From Spirosoma luteum DSM 19990 (lineage in GTDB: Bacteria > Bacteroidota > Bacteroidia > Cytophagales > Spirosomataceae): 41,395 bases of DNA. Each line of letters begins with the position of its first letter. Position 1 is the stretch's first letter. Positions 25,412 through 33,782 of this stretch are shown piece by piece. Position numbers and translations under genes: made by a program. The stretch lies in NCBI RefSeq assembly GCF_000374065.1, contig NZ_KB893272.1, positions 1 to 41,395 of the forward strand, written 5' to 3'. The notes beneath the pieces are model-generated. The model was not told the DNA's origin. It made no database searches and saw only the letters and a list, made by a program, of their open reading frames with translations.

Positions 25412-28400
25412 TTACTTCGTAAAAACCAATTTTTGTTTCGCTAACGTAGCGGCATAATACCGAGCTAAGAAATGATAGGTCACCATTTCATGCTGCCGGT
25501 TTTGACCCGTAAATATTCGGGTTAAACTCATGTGATTATGGTGCATTAACCAGTCCCACAGCGCATTAGGATCCGGTTGACTCTCAAAATAGGTCTGAAC
25601 GTAAGTTACCTGGTTGTGAATGCTGCCGCTCCGCGTATGAAACAGAGGTGCCAAATCGCGCATCCCCTCAATCAGCGAAGCTTCCCAGGATCGGTAGGTA
25701 TCATTAAGCTTACGTTTAACTTCTTTGACTGAGCCGTGTTCCTGCCAAAATGCCTGTTGCAGTTTAGTGCTTAGAAATCCCCGAAGTTCCATCGACAGGC
25801 CAAAATCGGCGTACAACTGATCGATACTACTCATCGCCAACGTGTAGCGTTCGAGTTCATCGGGTTGTTCTGTTTGCTGCAGAAACTGGAACATCAGTTG
25901 ACTATCTGCCGCAAAAATGGCCTCGCTGTAGGTTATCAAATCCGGGTTATACCGTTCAAGTTCTCGTTGGTAAGTATCAATCTGGTACCGTTCAATTAGC
26001 CCAGAATCCAAAAAGGGTGAAAGACAGCCGGGGAGAAGCTTAAAGATCGCATCTGTCTTAGCCGGATCACATAAAAGTCGAATCCGGAGATGGTACCCAG
26101 GATCGGTATAGCGGATAAAAAACAATTGTGAACTCCAACCCTGCCGTTGAACCTGTTCCCAAAAGGGCAAGATCGCTTTCAAAAGCACTTCATCACTGGC
26201 TAGTTCCTGACAGTATACTTTGACATAGAACCATTCCTGCCCAGGAAAGTAAGTGCGTCTAATGGCCGTAAGCTGGGGTAATTTACTAGAGTTGACAGGA
26301 CTATTTGCCGTTCGAAAAGGAATAATAAATTCAGATTCATACCGGTTATTCCCCTCACTTACCCACTGTTCCAATTGATCACCCAGCCATTCGTAGAGAA
26401 GCACAATTCGTTTGTGTAATGCGTCGAGTATAATGGTTTGAGCGGGTACAAACTCCAGATCGAGTAGCAGTTTATTATCGCCCTCAATCAATAGAACATA
26501 ACGAGGTAATTTATAAAGCGTTCGCAGATCATCAATAGTAGCGGATTGACCCTTCGTGGAGGCAATCTGGTCAAGCGTCCACTGAGCGGGAGCAATAATT
26601 AGATTTTTATACACTAGTCTGGGTAAAAAGGGCATCTGTTCAAAATGCCCCCAACTCCAGAAATGCACGTTACTTTCTGCCTGCTGCAGGTGAGCCATAA
26701 ACTGGTAAACTTCATCACCGCGTAGGGAGTTATGGGCGGTACTATGGCGAGGACGTACGCGCTTTCCGGTCGGTTTGTGCGTCAGAATAACCTGATCATC
26801 AACCCCTACGCTTACGTACAAATCCGCTAACAACAGGGTATGCGGGCCATTCACCGAGGAAGGGTTAAGGTAGGGTATTTCGTAAGGCCGAAGCACTGGC
26901 CGAATAATTAAATTACCCGTACTGGTTGATTTAGTCGGTAAATGGACAAATTCAGCCAGTATATCGTTCGGAAACTGCGCCTGTTCCCAGACGCACATAC
27001 GGTGCACCTGGTCTGAGAGTTCGGGATCTCCCAAACAGAATCGGCCCAGGAGCGAAGAAGGGCTATTGCCTATACTGGGATTGACCAGAAACGACCAATT
27101 GGACGATGGGTCCGCTCCGGCAGCTTTGATGGTTTTTTCCTTGCTCCGGTACATTTCACCGTGTACAAACCAGCAGGGTGGTAACGGCAACTGGGCTTTA
27201 CGTTCCCGAAGCCGATCTATATCCGTCTCGGTAAGGCGTAGTTCATGGTTTTTCCCTAATAGATATCGTTTATACAGACTTTTTCTGAATTCATCCAGAT
27301 CAGCCGGTAATGTGCTTACCAAAGTCGATTTCTTGTTAACATGCGCCAGTTCGGTTAGTAGAGGATACTTGGCTAATTCGTCAGAATTGTATCCGATGCC
27401 AATCTCGGGATCCAGGACTTCGAGCAACGCTACACTTTGGTGACCGTACCGTTCTTTAAACTGAGACTGAAATTGTTGAAAAGGTGGATTTGTAGTCGAT
27501 TGAATTAAGGAAAGAACCTCGTTAAACTGGTGAGCAATCGATTGAACCAGTGACTTATCCAAGGATAATATCGCTGGTTTAAAATAAAGATCTGTCTGAA
27601 TCAATGATTTTGGCGCTGTGGCGCCTGGATTCGTTTGAATCGCTAGCTGAGCTAACATATGTTGAGCGCTGAACAGGTTTTGAAGAGTCAGCGCCGGAGT
27701 AAGCCGCTGAAGGGCTGCCTGAAGCTGCCCGGTCCACTGGTCAACCTGTTCCAGGTGCTCTATTGGAATCAACTGCTCCAGAAGCGATTCATGCAGATTA
27801 CGCCCCGTAACAGCCAACTGTAAATTACTAGTCAATACCTGGGCCTCGATCAACGCATCGATAATATCGGAAGATAGTTCAACACCTTGAGCCAGTTTAA
27901 GGAGTTGATCGTACGTATCAAATCGGGTTGGTGAGAACTTGGTTAATAGGCCTTCCAATTGAGGACTGCTTTCGACGGAAGATAAAATGATCCTGGTATC
28001 ATCTCCATCGTAAACAGCCTCCGCGTACCTGAAAGAATCGACCGCTTTATAAACACTATTGTTGAGTCGATAGGTCAGGTAGGGACGAAGTAGAGGTTGC
28101 AAGTCTAAAGCGTGAACAATACCGATTAAAACCGATGCATCCGGCCGGCTGTAAGGTTGCCAGGGGGTCGGGCCAAAGCTGATCACTGATTCAGTAGTGA
28201 GCGTGCCCACTGCAGTACCCGCAAATAAACCAAAGGGCGTTGATCGACTGAAGAGTCTAAATACGTACCGCCAAAGGGCTTGTGCTACCGCCTGCCCCGG
28301 TTGCTTACCTGATTCCAGGGCTGAGAACCAACTGGTGTATAAGTTAGGAGATGCCAAATATAAGGCTTCTTTAACCCAGGGTAGCTGCAAAATAGGCTCA

Positions 28401-28528
28401 AGCAGGACGTAGCTATCAGGCGTTGGTGACGTTGCCAGGAGTTCATCAATCTTCTCGCGTAGGTAGGTGATTGGCTTCTGAGCTACCCGCAGGCAAAAAA
28501 AGTCAAAGTGAGTAAATACAGGGTCCAT
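25412..28528 (-). CDS. lanB: Full-length LanB-type lantibiotic dehydratase
   Basis: The 1038-aa protein has the two-part LanB architecture: an N-terminal glutamylation domain with the family motif FSRSTPFGLFAGTAVG (about residues 90-105) and a C-terminal elimination (thiopeptide/SpaB-C-like) domain with EWFYVKVYC and FFIRYTDPGYHLRIRLLC near residues 760-810. LanB enzymes use glutamyl-tRNA to dehydrate Ser and Thr of a precursor peptide. The ATG at 28528 is preferred to a TTG nine bases upstream. A precursor-like ORF and a strong hairpin lie directly upstream on the same strand. No LanC cyclase, LanP protease or LanT exporter is seen in the window, which is unusual for a class I lanthipeptide locus. 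Confidence 0.93.
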   Translation of the reverse strand: MDPVFTHFDFFCLRVAQKPITYLREKIDELLATSPTPDSYVLLEPILQLPWVKEALYLASPNLYTSWFSALESGKQPGQAVAQALWRYVFRLFSRSTPFGLFAGTAVGTLTTESVISFGPTPWQPYSRPDASVLIGIVHALDLQPLLRPYLTYRLNNSVYKAVDSFRYAEAVYDGDDTRIILSSVESSPQLEGLLTKFSPTRFDTYDQLLKLAQGVELSSDIIDALIEAQVLTSNLQLAVTGRNLHESLLEQLIPIEHLEQVDQWTGQLQAALQRLTPALTLQNLFSAQHMLAQLAIQTNPGATAPKSLIQTDLYFKPAILSLDKSLVQSIAHQFNEVLSLIQSTTNPPFQQFQSQFKERYGHQSVALLEVLDPEIGIGYNSDELAKYPLLTELAHVNKKSTLVSTLPADLDEFRKSLYKRYLLGKNHELRLTETDIDRLRERKAQLPLPPCWFVHGEMYRSKEKTIKAAGADPSSNWSFLVNPSIGNSPSSLLGRFCLGDPELSDQVHRMCVWEQAQFPNDILAEFVHLPTKSTSTGNLIIRPVLRPYEIPYLNPSSVNGPHTLLLADLYVSVGVDDQVILTHKPTGKRVRPRHSTAHNSLRGDEVYQFMAHLQQAESNVHFWSWGHFEQMPFLPRLVYKNLIIAPAQWTLDQIASTKGQSATIDDLRTLYKLPRYVLLIEGDNKLLLDLEFVPAQTIILDALHKRIVLLYEWLGDQLEQWVSEGNNRYESEFIIPFRTANSPVNSSKLPQLTAIRRTYFPGQEWFYVKVYCQELASDEVLLKAILPFWEQVQRQGWSSQLFFIRYTDPGYHLRIRLLCDPAKTDAIFKLLPGCLSPFLDSGLIERYQIDTYQRELERYNPDLITYSEAIFAADSQLMFQFLQQTEQPDELERYTLAMSSIDQLYADFGLSMELRGFLSTKLQQAFWQEHGSVKEVKRKLNDTYRSWEASLIEGMRDLAPLFHTRSGSIHNQVTYVQTYFESQPDPNALWDWLMHHNHMSLTRIFTGQNRQHEMVTYHFLARYYAATLAKQKLVFTK

Positions 28529-28542
28529 GAGTAGCAAAAGGT

Positions 28543-28589
28543 CTACAAAAAATCCCGCTTAATCGAGGACTAAGCGGGATTTTTTGTAG
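28543..28589 (-). terminator. Strong hairpin between precursor gene and lanB
   Basis: A perfect 19-bp stem (28543-28561 with 28571-28589) encloses a 9-base loop. The stem core is AATCCCGCTTA and its ends give A- and T-runs on both strands, so it is a good intrinsic terminator. Placed after the precursor and 15 bp before lanB, it would let the short peptide transcript be abundant and lanB be made by partial readthrough, as known for nisin-type operons. Confidence 0.88.
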
Positions 28590-28608
28590 GTAAAAAAGCT
28601 AAGCAAAT

Positions 28609-28749
28609 TTAATCGTAGGTATTAACACTACCCGTTGAATTACCGCCAACTGCTTTTGGATTATTGCAGCCCTTAATGCGGGTCATCCTTGAATTAAGCT
28701 TCTTTTTACCAAGAAGTTGTTGAGCTGAAAAGGGCATTACTTTTTCCAT
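28609..28749 (-). CDS. Putative LanB substrate: 46-aa precursor peptide
   Basis: The ORF starts at ATG 28749 and ends at TAA 28611-28609, giving a 46-aa peptide beginning MEKVMPFSAQQLLGKKKLNS. The leader is basic; a double glycine (G35-G36) resembles a processing site and would release NSTGSVNTYD with two Ser and two Thr. The one cysteine, C28, lies before the GG in IKGCNN, so cutting at GG would leave a core without thiol, while cutting at KG would leave Cys ahead of Ser and Thr. It is the only short ORF between the strong hairpin and the lanB start region, in the same strand. Role as precursor is inferred from position and composition. Confidence 0.75.
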   Translation of the reverse strand: MEKVMPFSAQQLLGKKKLNSRMTRIKGCNNPKAVGGNSTGSVNTYD

Positions 28750-28897
28750 AGGATCAATACGAATTAGGTTTCAACAGTAGTAAAAGTAATAAATTTCAAA
28801 TTTTGTTACTAAACTATCTGCTGGTAATCATACGAAAAGTATTTATACCATCCTGAAACCCCATATTCCTCTGTTATCAGCCAACGACCTTGCGTCC

Positions 28898-29029
28898 TCA
28901 GGCAATTGTGTTGACAATCGTTGAGCCTGAAATAATTCGCCCATCGCCTTTTCGCATGGTTTGGCGGCTGGCAATCTGACGCTTCATCAGTCTGAAGCGT
29001 ACTTCCGGTTGAGTTTGGCTTTTTTTCAT
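28898..29029 (-). CDS. Second candidate precursor peptide, 43 aa
   Basis: The ORF from ATG 29029 to TGA 28900-28898 encodes a basic 43-aa peptide. Its S21-R22-Q-T24-M-R-K27-G28 block has the same spacing as S20-R21-M-T23-R-I-K26-G27 of the peptide at 28609, and both end in a Ser/Thr-rich tail containing VNT (SGSTIVNTIA here, NSTGSVNTYD there). There is no cysteine. The likeness suggests a paralogous LanB substrate that would give dehydroamino acids without thioether rings. An overlapping 89-codon frame (28809-29078) exists in another phase, so the call is tentative. Confidence 0.4.
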   Translation of the reverse strand: MKKSQTQPEVRFRLMKRQIASRQTMRKGDGRIISGSTIVNTIA

Positions 29030-29089
29030 AATCACTTTGCTTTTTTTGATTGCAAGTAGAAGAAAAATCATGCTGCACACCTTAAAAAG

Positions 29090-29128
29090 TTGGCGAATTT
29101 GAAGAATAGTTGGTTAGTTGGCGAATTT
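29090..29128. repeat. Direct repeat after the LytTR regulator gene
   Basis: TTGGCGAATTT occurs at 29090-29100 and again at 29118-29128, 28 bp apart start to start. The pair sits between the regulator stop (29134) and the candidate precursor ORFs. LytTR regulators bind pairs of direct repeats, so this may be their target; the spacing is longer than in the best-known cases. Confidence 0.6.
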
Positions 29129-29133
29129 AAGGT

Positions 29134-29901
29134 TCAAATCGAACTAGTCAGGTACGCAAAGAAATCTTTAATGTACGATTTGTAACTAGAACCGATTGGT
29201 AAGTCATGACCTGAAGCCAATCTGACACTAGTTGAGGTAACTTTTTTAACCTGGTTGATTTTGACTACGTAACTACGATTGATTTGCACAAACTCTGTAT
29301 TACCAAGCAAGGAGGCAAGCTCCTTCATCGTGACTTTAGTTATAAGGCTATTCTTGGCTGCATTCAGGAGGTGAATTTTTACGTAATTATCGGCTGATTC
29401 TAAATAAATGATCGATTCAATGGGAATGTCTTTATCAACTCGATCCACTTTGACGGTTAAAATCCGCGAAGACTTCTCAATGTGGGATTCCTGGATGCCG
29501 GCATCAAAATCGGATCGTTTAACACCCAACTGCAGCTCTACCTTTTGAACAGCATCCGAAAACTCTTTGTAATCAAACGGTTTGGTTAGGTAATCGACAA
29601 CGGCGAATTTAATGCCTTTGATTGCATATTCGTACTTTTTATAGGCCGTCGTTATAATTACCAGCGGAACGGGCTTGGGCAGCATTTCCAGTAAGTCAAA
29701 ACCTGAAAACCGGGGCATTTGTACGTCAAGCAGCAGTAAGTCAGGCTTCTTTGTCACGCATAACTGATTCGCTTCCTGAGCGTTCGACGCTACACCAACC
29801 AGCGTCAGGCTTGGCGTTGACTTAACAAAATCCAGCATCAATTCCTGGGCAGACGGCTCATTTTCTACTATCAGACATTTAATCTTAGGGACGATGTTCA
29901 T
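29134..29901 (-). CDS. LytTR-family response regulator
   Basis: The 255-aa protein has a receiver domain (residues about 5-125) with the phosphoacceptor D59 in LLLLDVQMPRFSGFDLL, the T/A switch region VIITTAYKKYEYAIKG and the K in YLTKPFDY. The C-terminal LytTR domain (about 150-250) contains DNYVKIHLL and FVQINRSYVVKINQVKKV. It follows the kinase gene by four bases, forming a two-component pair. It lies directly upstream, on the same strand, of the precursor ORFs and lanB, so regulation of the RiPP locus or of the divergent outer-membrane gene is likely (inference). Confidence 0.93.
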   Translation of the reverse strand: MNIVPKIKCLIVENEPSAQELMLDFVKSTPSLTLVGVASNAQEANQLCVTKKPDLLLLDVQMPRFSGFDLLEMLPKPVPLVIITTAYKKYEYAIKGIKFAVVDYLTKPFDYKEFSDAVQKVELQLGVKRSDFDAGIQESHIEKSSRILTVKVDRVDKDIPIESIIYLESADNYVKIHLLNAAKNSLITKVTMKELASLLGNTEFVQINRSYVVKINQVKKVTSTSVRLASGHDLPIGSSYKSYIKDFFAYLTSSI

Positions 29902-29905
29902 ATAC

Positions 29906-31204
29906 TTAAGCCCGGTTTAAAGGGATACTTAATTGAAGATGATACTCATTTTGCGGCTCACTAACCAGTAATGTGTATTTATCCTTAAAAAGATAATCCA
30001 TACGCTTTCTGGCATTCTTCAAACCAAGCCCTCCTACTTTAGGTAGTTGTTTAACTGCCGGCAACCCATCCGCAGGCTCATCGCTGGCGACGTAATTTGT
30101 TACTTCCGCTTCAAGGCAATTCTTATTTTCGTTAATGCTTATTTTAATGAGCACCCAACCTTCCGAATAGCTGTTATCGATGCCGTGTTTAAACGCATTT
30201 TCAATAAAGGTGATCAACAACAGGGGGGGCACTAAATAATTGCTTGGATTGCCTTCGATGGTAAGTTCTATGCGCTCTGGTGAGAAAATACGCGTTTTTT
30301 CAATATCTATGTAATTACTAATAAACGTTAACTCGCCTGAAAGGGGCACAAAAAGATCACTTGTTTCGTAGAGCGTATAGCGCATTAACTTCGATAAATT
30401 TCCTAGTAACGAAGCCGCACGCTTATTGGTTGAGTGAATCTGTGCGTATATATTATTAAAGACGTTAAACAGAAAATGAGGATTGATTTGCTCCTTGAGC
30501 GTTTTGAACTGATCTTCCAGCAATTGCTGATTGACCTCCAATACCTGTAGTTGGTCCGCGATCAGCATCTTATTTTTTTCTGTTGCTGAAATTCCATCAT
30601 AGCCATAAGCGATGGATAAACGAATGATACGGAGCAACAGCGGTAACAACACGTAAGACACGTTAAAGCCCGAAACAAACGTATAAATAAAAAATTCGCC
30701 CTTGACGATTTCTGTCAGCCAGCCGATTGGTCCCGTCTTCTCCAAAAACGTCCATACACGCGTTACGTAGGGAGGAGGGGGCGTAAAATGATGAAAAGCG
30801 TAGTCAAATGACCAGTAATCTATAACGTTGAACAGGCATAGCATGGTAAACCAGCAACCTGCCACATAGACCACATTGGCGAGTAAAATTTCATTTTTCC
30901 ACCGTAAAGCCAGCAAGGACCTCATAAATGACGGAACAACTCTATAACCCACTATGTAAAAAGCTAACAGCGTAGTAATCATGTGGACGCCGGCAACAAA
31001 CACAAACAAGTTTGTCGATGCAGGCTCGTCCGGTGAGGGCTGTAACTGTTTTTTAAAGGCAAAAAAGGATGTTGAAAAATTGTAACCCCAGAAGATGATA
31101 TGGCAGACAATTCGCAGCCAGTTCCAGGCTCTTCTGGGCAGATAAACCTGAGGCCCATCCGAAAATAACAATTTTTTAGTAGTTTTAAAGTTGAAATGCA
31201 GCAT
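29906..31204 (-). CDS. LytS/YehU-type sensor histidine kinase
   Basis: The 432-aa protein has four predicted membrane helices in its N-terminal half, then a short coiled coil (MLIADQLQVLEVNQQLLEDQ). The His_kinase domain has the phosphoacceptor in NPHFLFNVFNNIYA (about residue 242). The ATPase part has PPLLLITFIENAFKHGID (about 315-332) and GGLGLKNARKRMDY near residue 395. It pairs with the LytTR regulator at 29134. The start codon lies only eight bases from the start of the opposite gene at 31213, so its promoter must lie inside that gene. Confidence 0.9.
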   Translation of the reverse strand: MLHFNFKTTKKLLFSDGPQVYLPRRAWNWLRIVCHIIFWGYNFSTSFFAFKKQLQPSPDEPASTNLFVFVAGVHMITTLLAFYIVGYRVVPSFMRSLLALRWKNEILLANVVYVAGCWFTMLCLFNVIDYWSFDYAFHHFTPPPPYVTRVWTFLEKTGPIGWLTEIVKGEFFIYTFVSGFNVSYVLLPLLLRIIRLSIAYGYDGISATEKNKMLIADQLQVLEVNQQLLEDQFKTLKEQINPHFLFNVFNNIYAQIHSTNKRAASLLGNLSKLMRYTLYETSDLFVPLSGELTFISNYIDIEKTRIFSPERIELTIEGNPSNYLVPPLLLITFIENAFKHGIDNSYSEGWVLIKISINENKNCLEAEVTNYVASDEPADGLPAVKQLPKVGGLGLKNARKRMDYLFKDKYTLLVSEPQNEYHLQLSIPLNRA

Positions 31205-31212
31205 AAATTAAT

Positions 31213-33699
31213 ATGATAAATTTTAAATTAAGCCGAACACGCCAATTAGACCTCATCATCTTAATTCTGCTGATGAGTGTGTCGGTTTGTCGTGTTAATG
31301 CACAAAAAACAGGAGATGCAACGGATACTACTATTGTGCCAGTAAAGATACTATATGGCACTTTAAAAAGCATTCAGGGTGAGTTCGTATCGAATGCGTT
31401 AGTGACCCTTTTAAAAAAAGATTCCAGCCTGGTTAAAGCAACGTTCTCAGACGAGAGAGGGGCCTTTAGTATTCGTTACAGCACTCGGGACACGCTCCAG
31501 CTCATCATTTCACACATCAGTTTTTTACCCCTGCAGCAACTCCTTATAAGGTCCGATTCGGTAGCCCCCGTTCCGATGAATGTAACGTTACAACCCAAGT
31601 CTGTTTCGCTAAGTGAAGTTACCATCAAAGATAAAAAGCCACTATTTGAGTTAAACGGAGACCGTATACTCCTAAATCTGGAAGATAATCCCGCTTATGC
31701 CGGTCGGAACACATTCGATGCGCTGGGAGCAGCTCCCCGTCTGACGATAGACCCTATTTCCAAGTCCATAAGCTTAGACGGCAAAACGGGATTAGTGCTG
31801 TATGTAAATGGAAAGCAACTCTATTCGACACCCAGCGAGATTATAGCTTACCTTCAAACGTTACCCGCGGCTAACGTAGTAAAAATTGAAATATTGACAT
31901 CTCCACCGGCAAAGTACGACGCAGCTGGCGCTGGTGTTATCTTGATCCAAACCAAGAATATGATCAAGGAAGGATTAACGGGAGAACTTAGTGTGACCGG
32001 GGGAGCCGGCCGCTATGTAAAAAGTAACGCATCACTTTCCCTTGGTTTACAGACCAAAAAGCTTCAAGCTGCTTTATTTTTTGCCCCGAATTATCAACCA
32101 ACTTATTACAGCTGGCAACGGCAGCAGACGCTGTTTAACGCCAATAGAGCGGATGGCTATTCATCGGGCAGTCAGTTTAATTACGTGGATTGCTTTGGTC
32201 AACTACTACGGTCCAGCCTGGATTGGACGGTTAGTAAAAATACGGTGATTGGCAGCGTGCTTCAAGGATCCCACAATAACGAAACGCAAAATCCGGTAGC
32301 ATCGCTCGATTACCGGCTCTCCTCGCCAAACGCGCCCCTGATGCATATCGATGCACAGAACCAATTGCAGCAAAAAACGTGGAATCTGGCGGCTAACCTT
32401 AATTTTCGTACCAACTTTACCAGCACCAGGTTGCTGACGGGTGATATTGATATTGCCAGCTATGATGACAAGTACCGATCTACCGCTCTGTTTAATGAGC
32501 GGGAAAATAACGTACCGTCTACCGAATTATTTAATATAAACTATCCAAACCGGGTCACCATTAAAACGGCTAAAATCGACTATCAATCTTCCTTCATGAA
32601 AAAAGGCAGTTTTGAAACGGGCGTAAAATACAGCACGATTTTAATGAATAATCAACCGTTTGTAAATACCCTTACAGATGGTTTTTTGGATGTAAAAGCT
32701 AAACTTGCCAACGGGTTTCACTATCAGGAAAACACCAGCTCGGCTTACAGTAATCTGTCGTTCAGCGTAAAGAAAGTCAATGTTTCAGCCGGATTACGGC
32801 TTGAGCACACTAGCTATGATGGCCGTTCAACAAGTAACGAAGCCGTTTCCCGAAATTATACCAACCTATTTCCCTCCTTATCTCTAAATTATCGAAGTAA
32901 GAGCGAATATGGTATAAGCGTATCCGCGAATCGTCGTATCGTCCGCCCGGCCTTTGACTTACTTAATCCTGCTTACCTCTATTTCGATCCCCTAACACTT
33001 TATACGGGCAATCCACTGTTAATCCCGCAGTACACGACAACCGTTCAAACTACGCTGACAACTCCGAAACGCTTGAGTTTAACCCTACTGCACTATGAAA
33101 CGCAAAACAGAATTACTGAAGTCGTTTATCGAATTGATTCAATCCAGGCCACTACATTAAATACGAACATAAACTTTGACTGGGAGCGCCGCTGGTCAAT
33201 GACGCTTTCTTACCCATTTACTATCAAAACTGGTTGGCAGCTGCAAGCCGCAGTAACGGCGCATAACACGCGCTATTATTCTAATTACAATGATATTGAT
33301 GTCTATACAGGTCAATCAACGGCCATTCTTAGGCTTTTTAATACATTTAAAACAAAGTATTTTACGGCAAATCTTAATTTCATTGGTCGAACCGGAGCCG
33401 TCATCGGGTATTTCCGATACGATCCACTATGGAATATTGACGCCGGAGTACAAAGGTCAGTAGGGGAACGAGGTTCACTTAAGCTGGCTGCTACGGATAT
33501 ATTTCATTCAGCGATCATAAAAAATCATGGCGTTTACCTAAACAACCGTATTGATTTTGCGCATCGATACGAAAGCCAGCAGATTTTGCTGACCTACACC
33601 TACCGTCTCGGAAATTTAAAAGCCAAAAGCGTGGAGGAACGCTCTTTTGGCTCCCAGACTGAACAGGACCGTTTGCAGGGAAACGGAACACGCAAATAG
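31213..33699 (+). CDS. Outer-membrane beta-barrel receptor-like protein
   Basis: The 828-aa protein has a signal peptide (residues about 1-30, ending CRVNA|QK), a carboxypeptidase-regulatory-like beta-sandwich (about 47-125), a plug-like region with ALGAAPRLTIDPISKSISLD (about 170-189) and ILTSPPAKYDAAGAGVI, and a long C-terminal beta-barrel. It is of the TonB-receptor-like 'outer membrane beta-barrel family' of Bacteroidota. No SusD partner is present, so it is not a typical polysaccharide locus. Because it is divergent from the two-component pair and next to the lanB locus, it could export or take up a peptide, but this is inference. Confidence 0.88.
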   Translation: MINFKLSRTRQLDLIILILLMSVSVCRVNAQKTGDATDTTIVPVKILYGTLKSIQGEFVSNALVTLLKKDSSLVKATFSDERGAFSIRYSTRDTLQLIISHISFLPLQQLLIRSDSVAPVPMNVTLQPKSVSLSEVTIKDKKPLFELNGDRILLNLEDNPAYAGRNTFDALGAAPRLTIDPISKSISLDGKTGLVLYVNGKQLYSTPSEIIAYLQTLPAANVVKIEILTSPPAKYDAAGAGVILIQTKNMIKEGLTGELSVTGGAGRYVKSNASLSLGLQTKKLQAALFFAPNYQPTYYSWQRQQTLFNANRADGYSSGSQFNYVDCFGQLLRSSLDWTVSKNTVIGSVLQGSHNNETQNPVASLDYRLSSPNAPLMHIDAQNQLQQKTWNLAANLNFRTNFTSTRLLTGDIDIASYDDKYRSTALFNERENNVPSTELFNINYPNRVTIKTAKIDYQSSFMKKGSFETGVKYSTILMNNQPFVNTLTDGFLDVKAKLANGFHYQENTSSAYSNLSFSVKKVNVSAGLRLEHTSYDGRSTSNEAVSRNYTNLFPSLSLNYRSKSEYGISVSANRRIVRPAFDLLNPAYLYFDPLTLYTGNPLLIPQYTTTVQTTLTTPKRLSLTLLHYETQNRITEVVYRIDSIQATTLNTNINFDWERRWSMTLSYPFTIKTGWQLQAAVTAHNTRYYSNYNDIDVYTGQSTAILRLFNTFKTKYFTANLNFIGRTGAVIGYFRYDPLWNIDAGVQRSVGERGSLKLAATDIFHSAIIKNHGVYLNNRIDFAHRYESQQILLTYTYRLGNLKAKSVEERSFGSQTEQDRLQGNGTRK

Positions 33700-33782
33700 T
33701 TACCTTCCCTCTTGCAGGGGGTATATACGCTTAATAAGGGCATACCAAATACAACCTCTCTACTCATAAACTGACTTAACTC

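Noticed and set aside
28809..29078. An 89-codon minus-strand frame overlapping the second peptide candidate
   Set aside because: Its sequence shows no family or leader-like pattern; the other frame matches the first peptide's motif.
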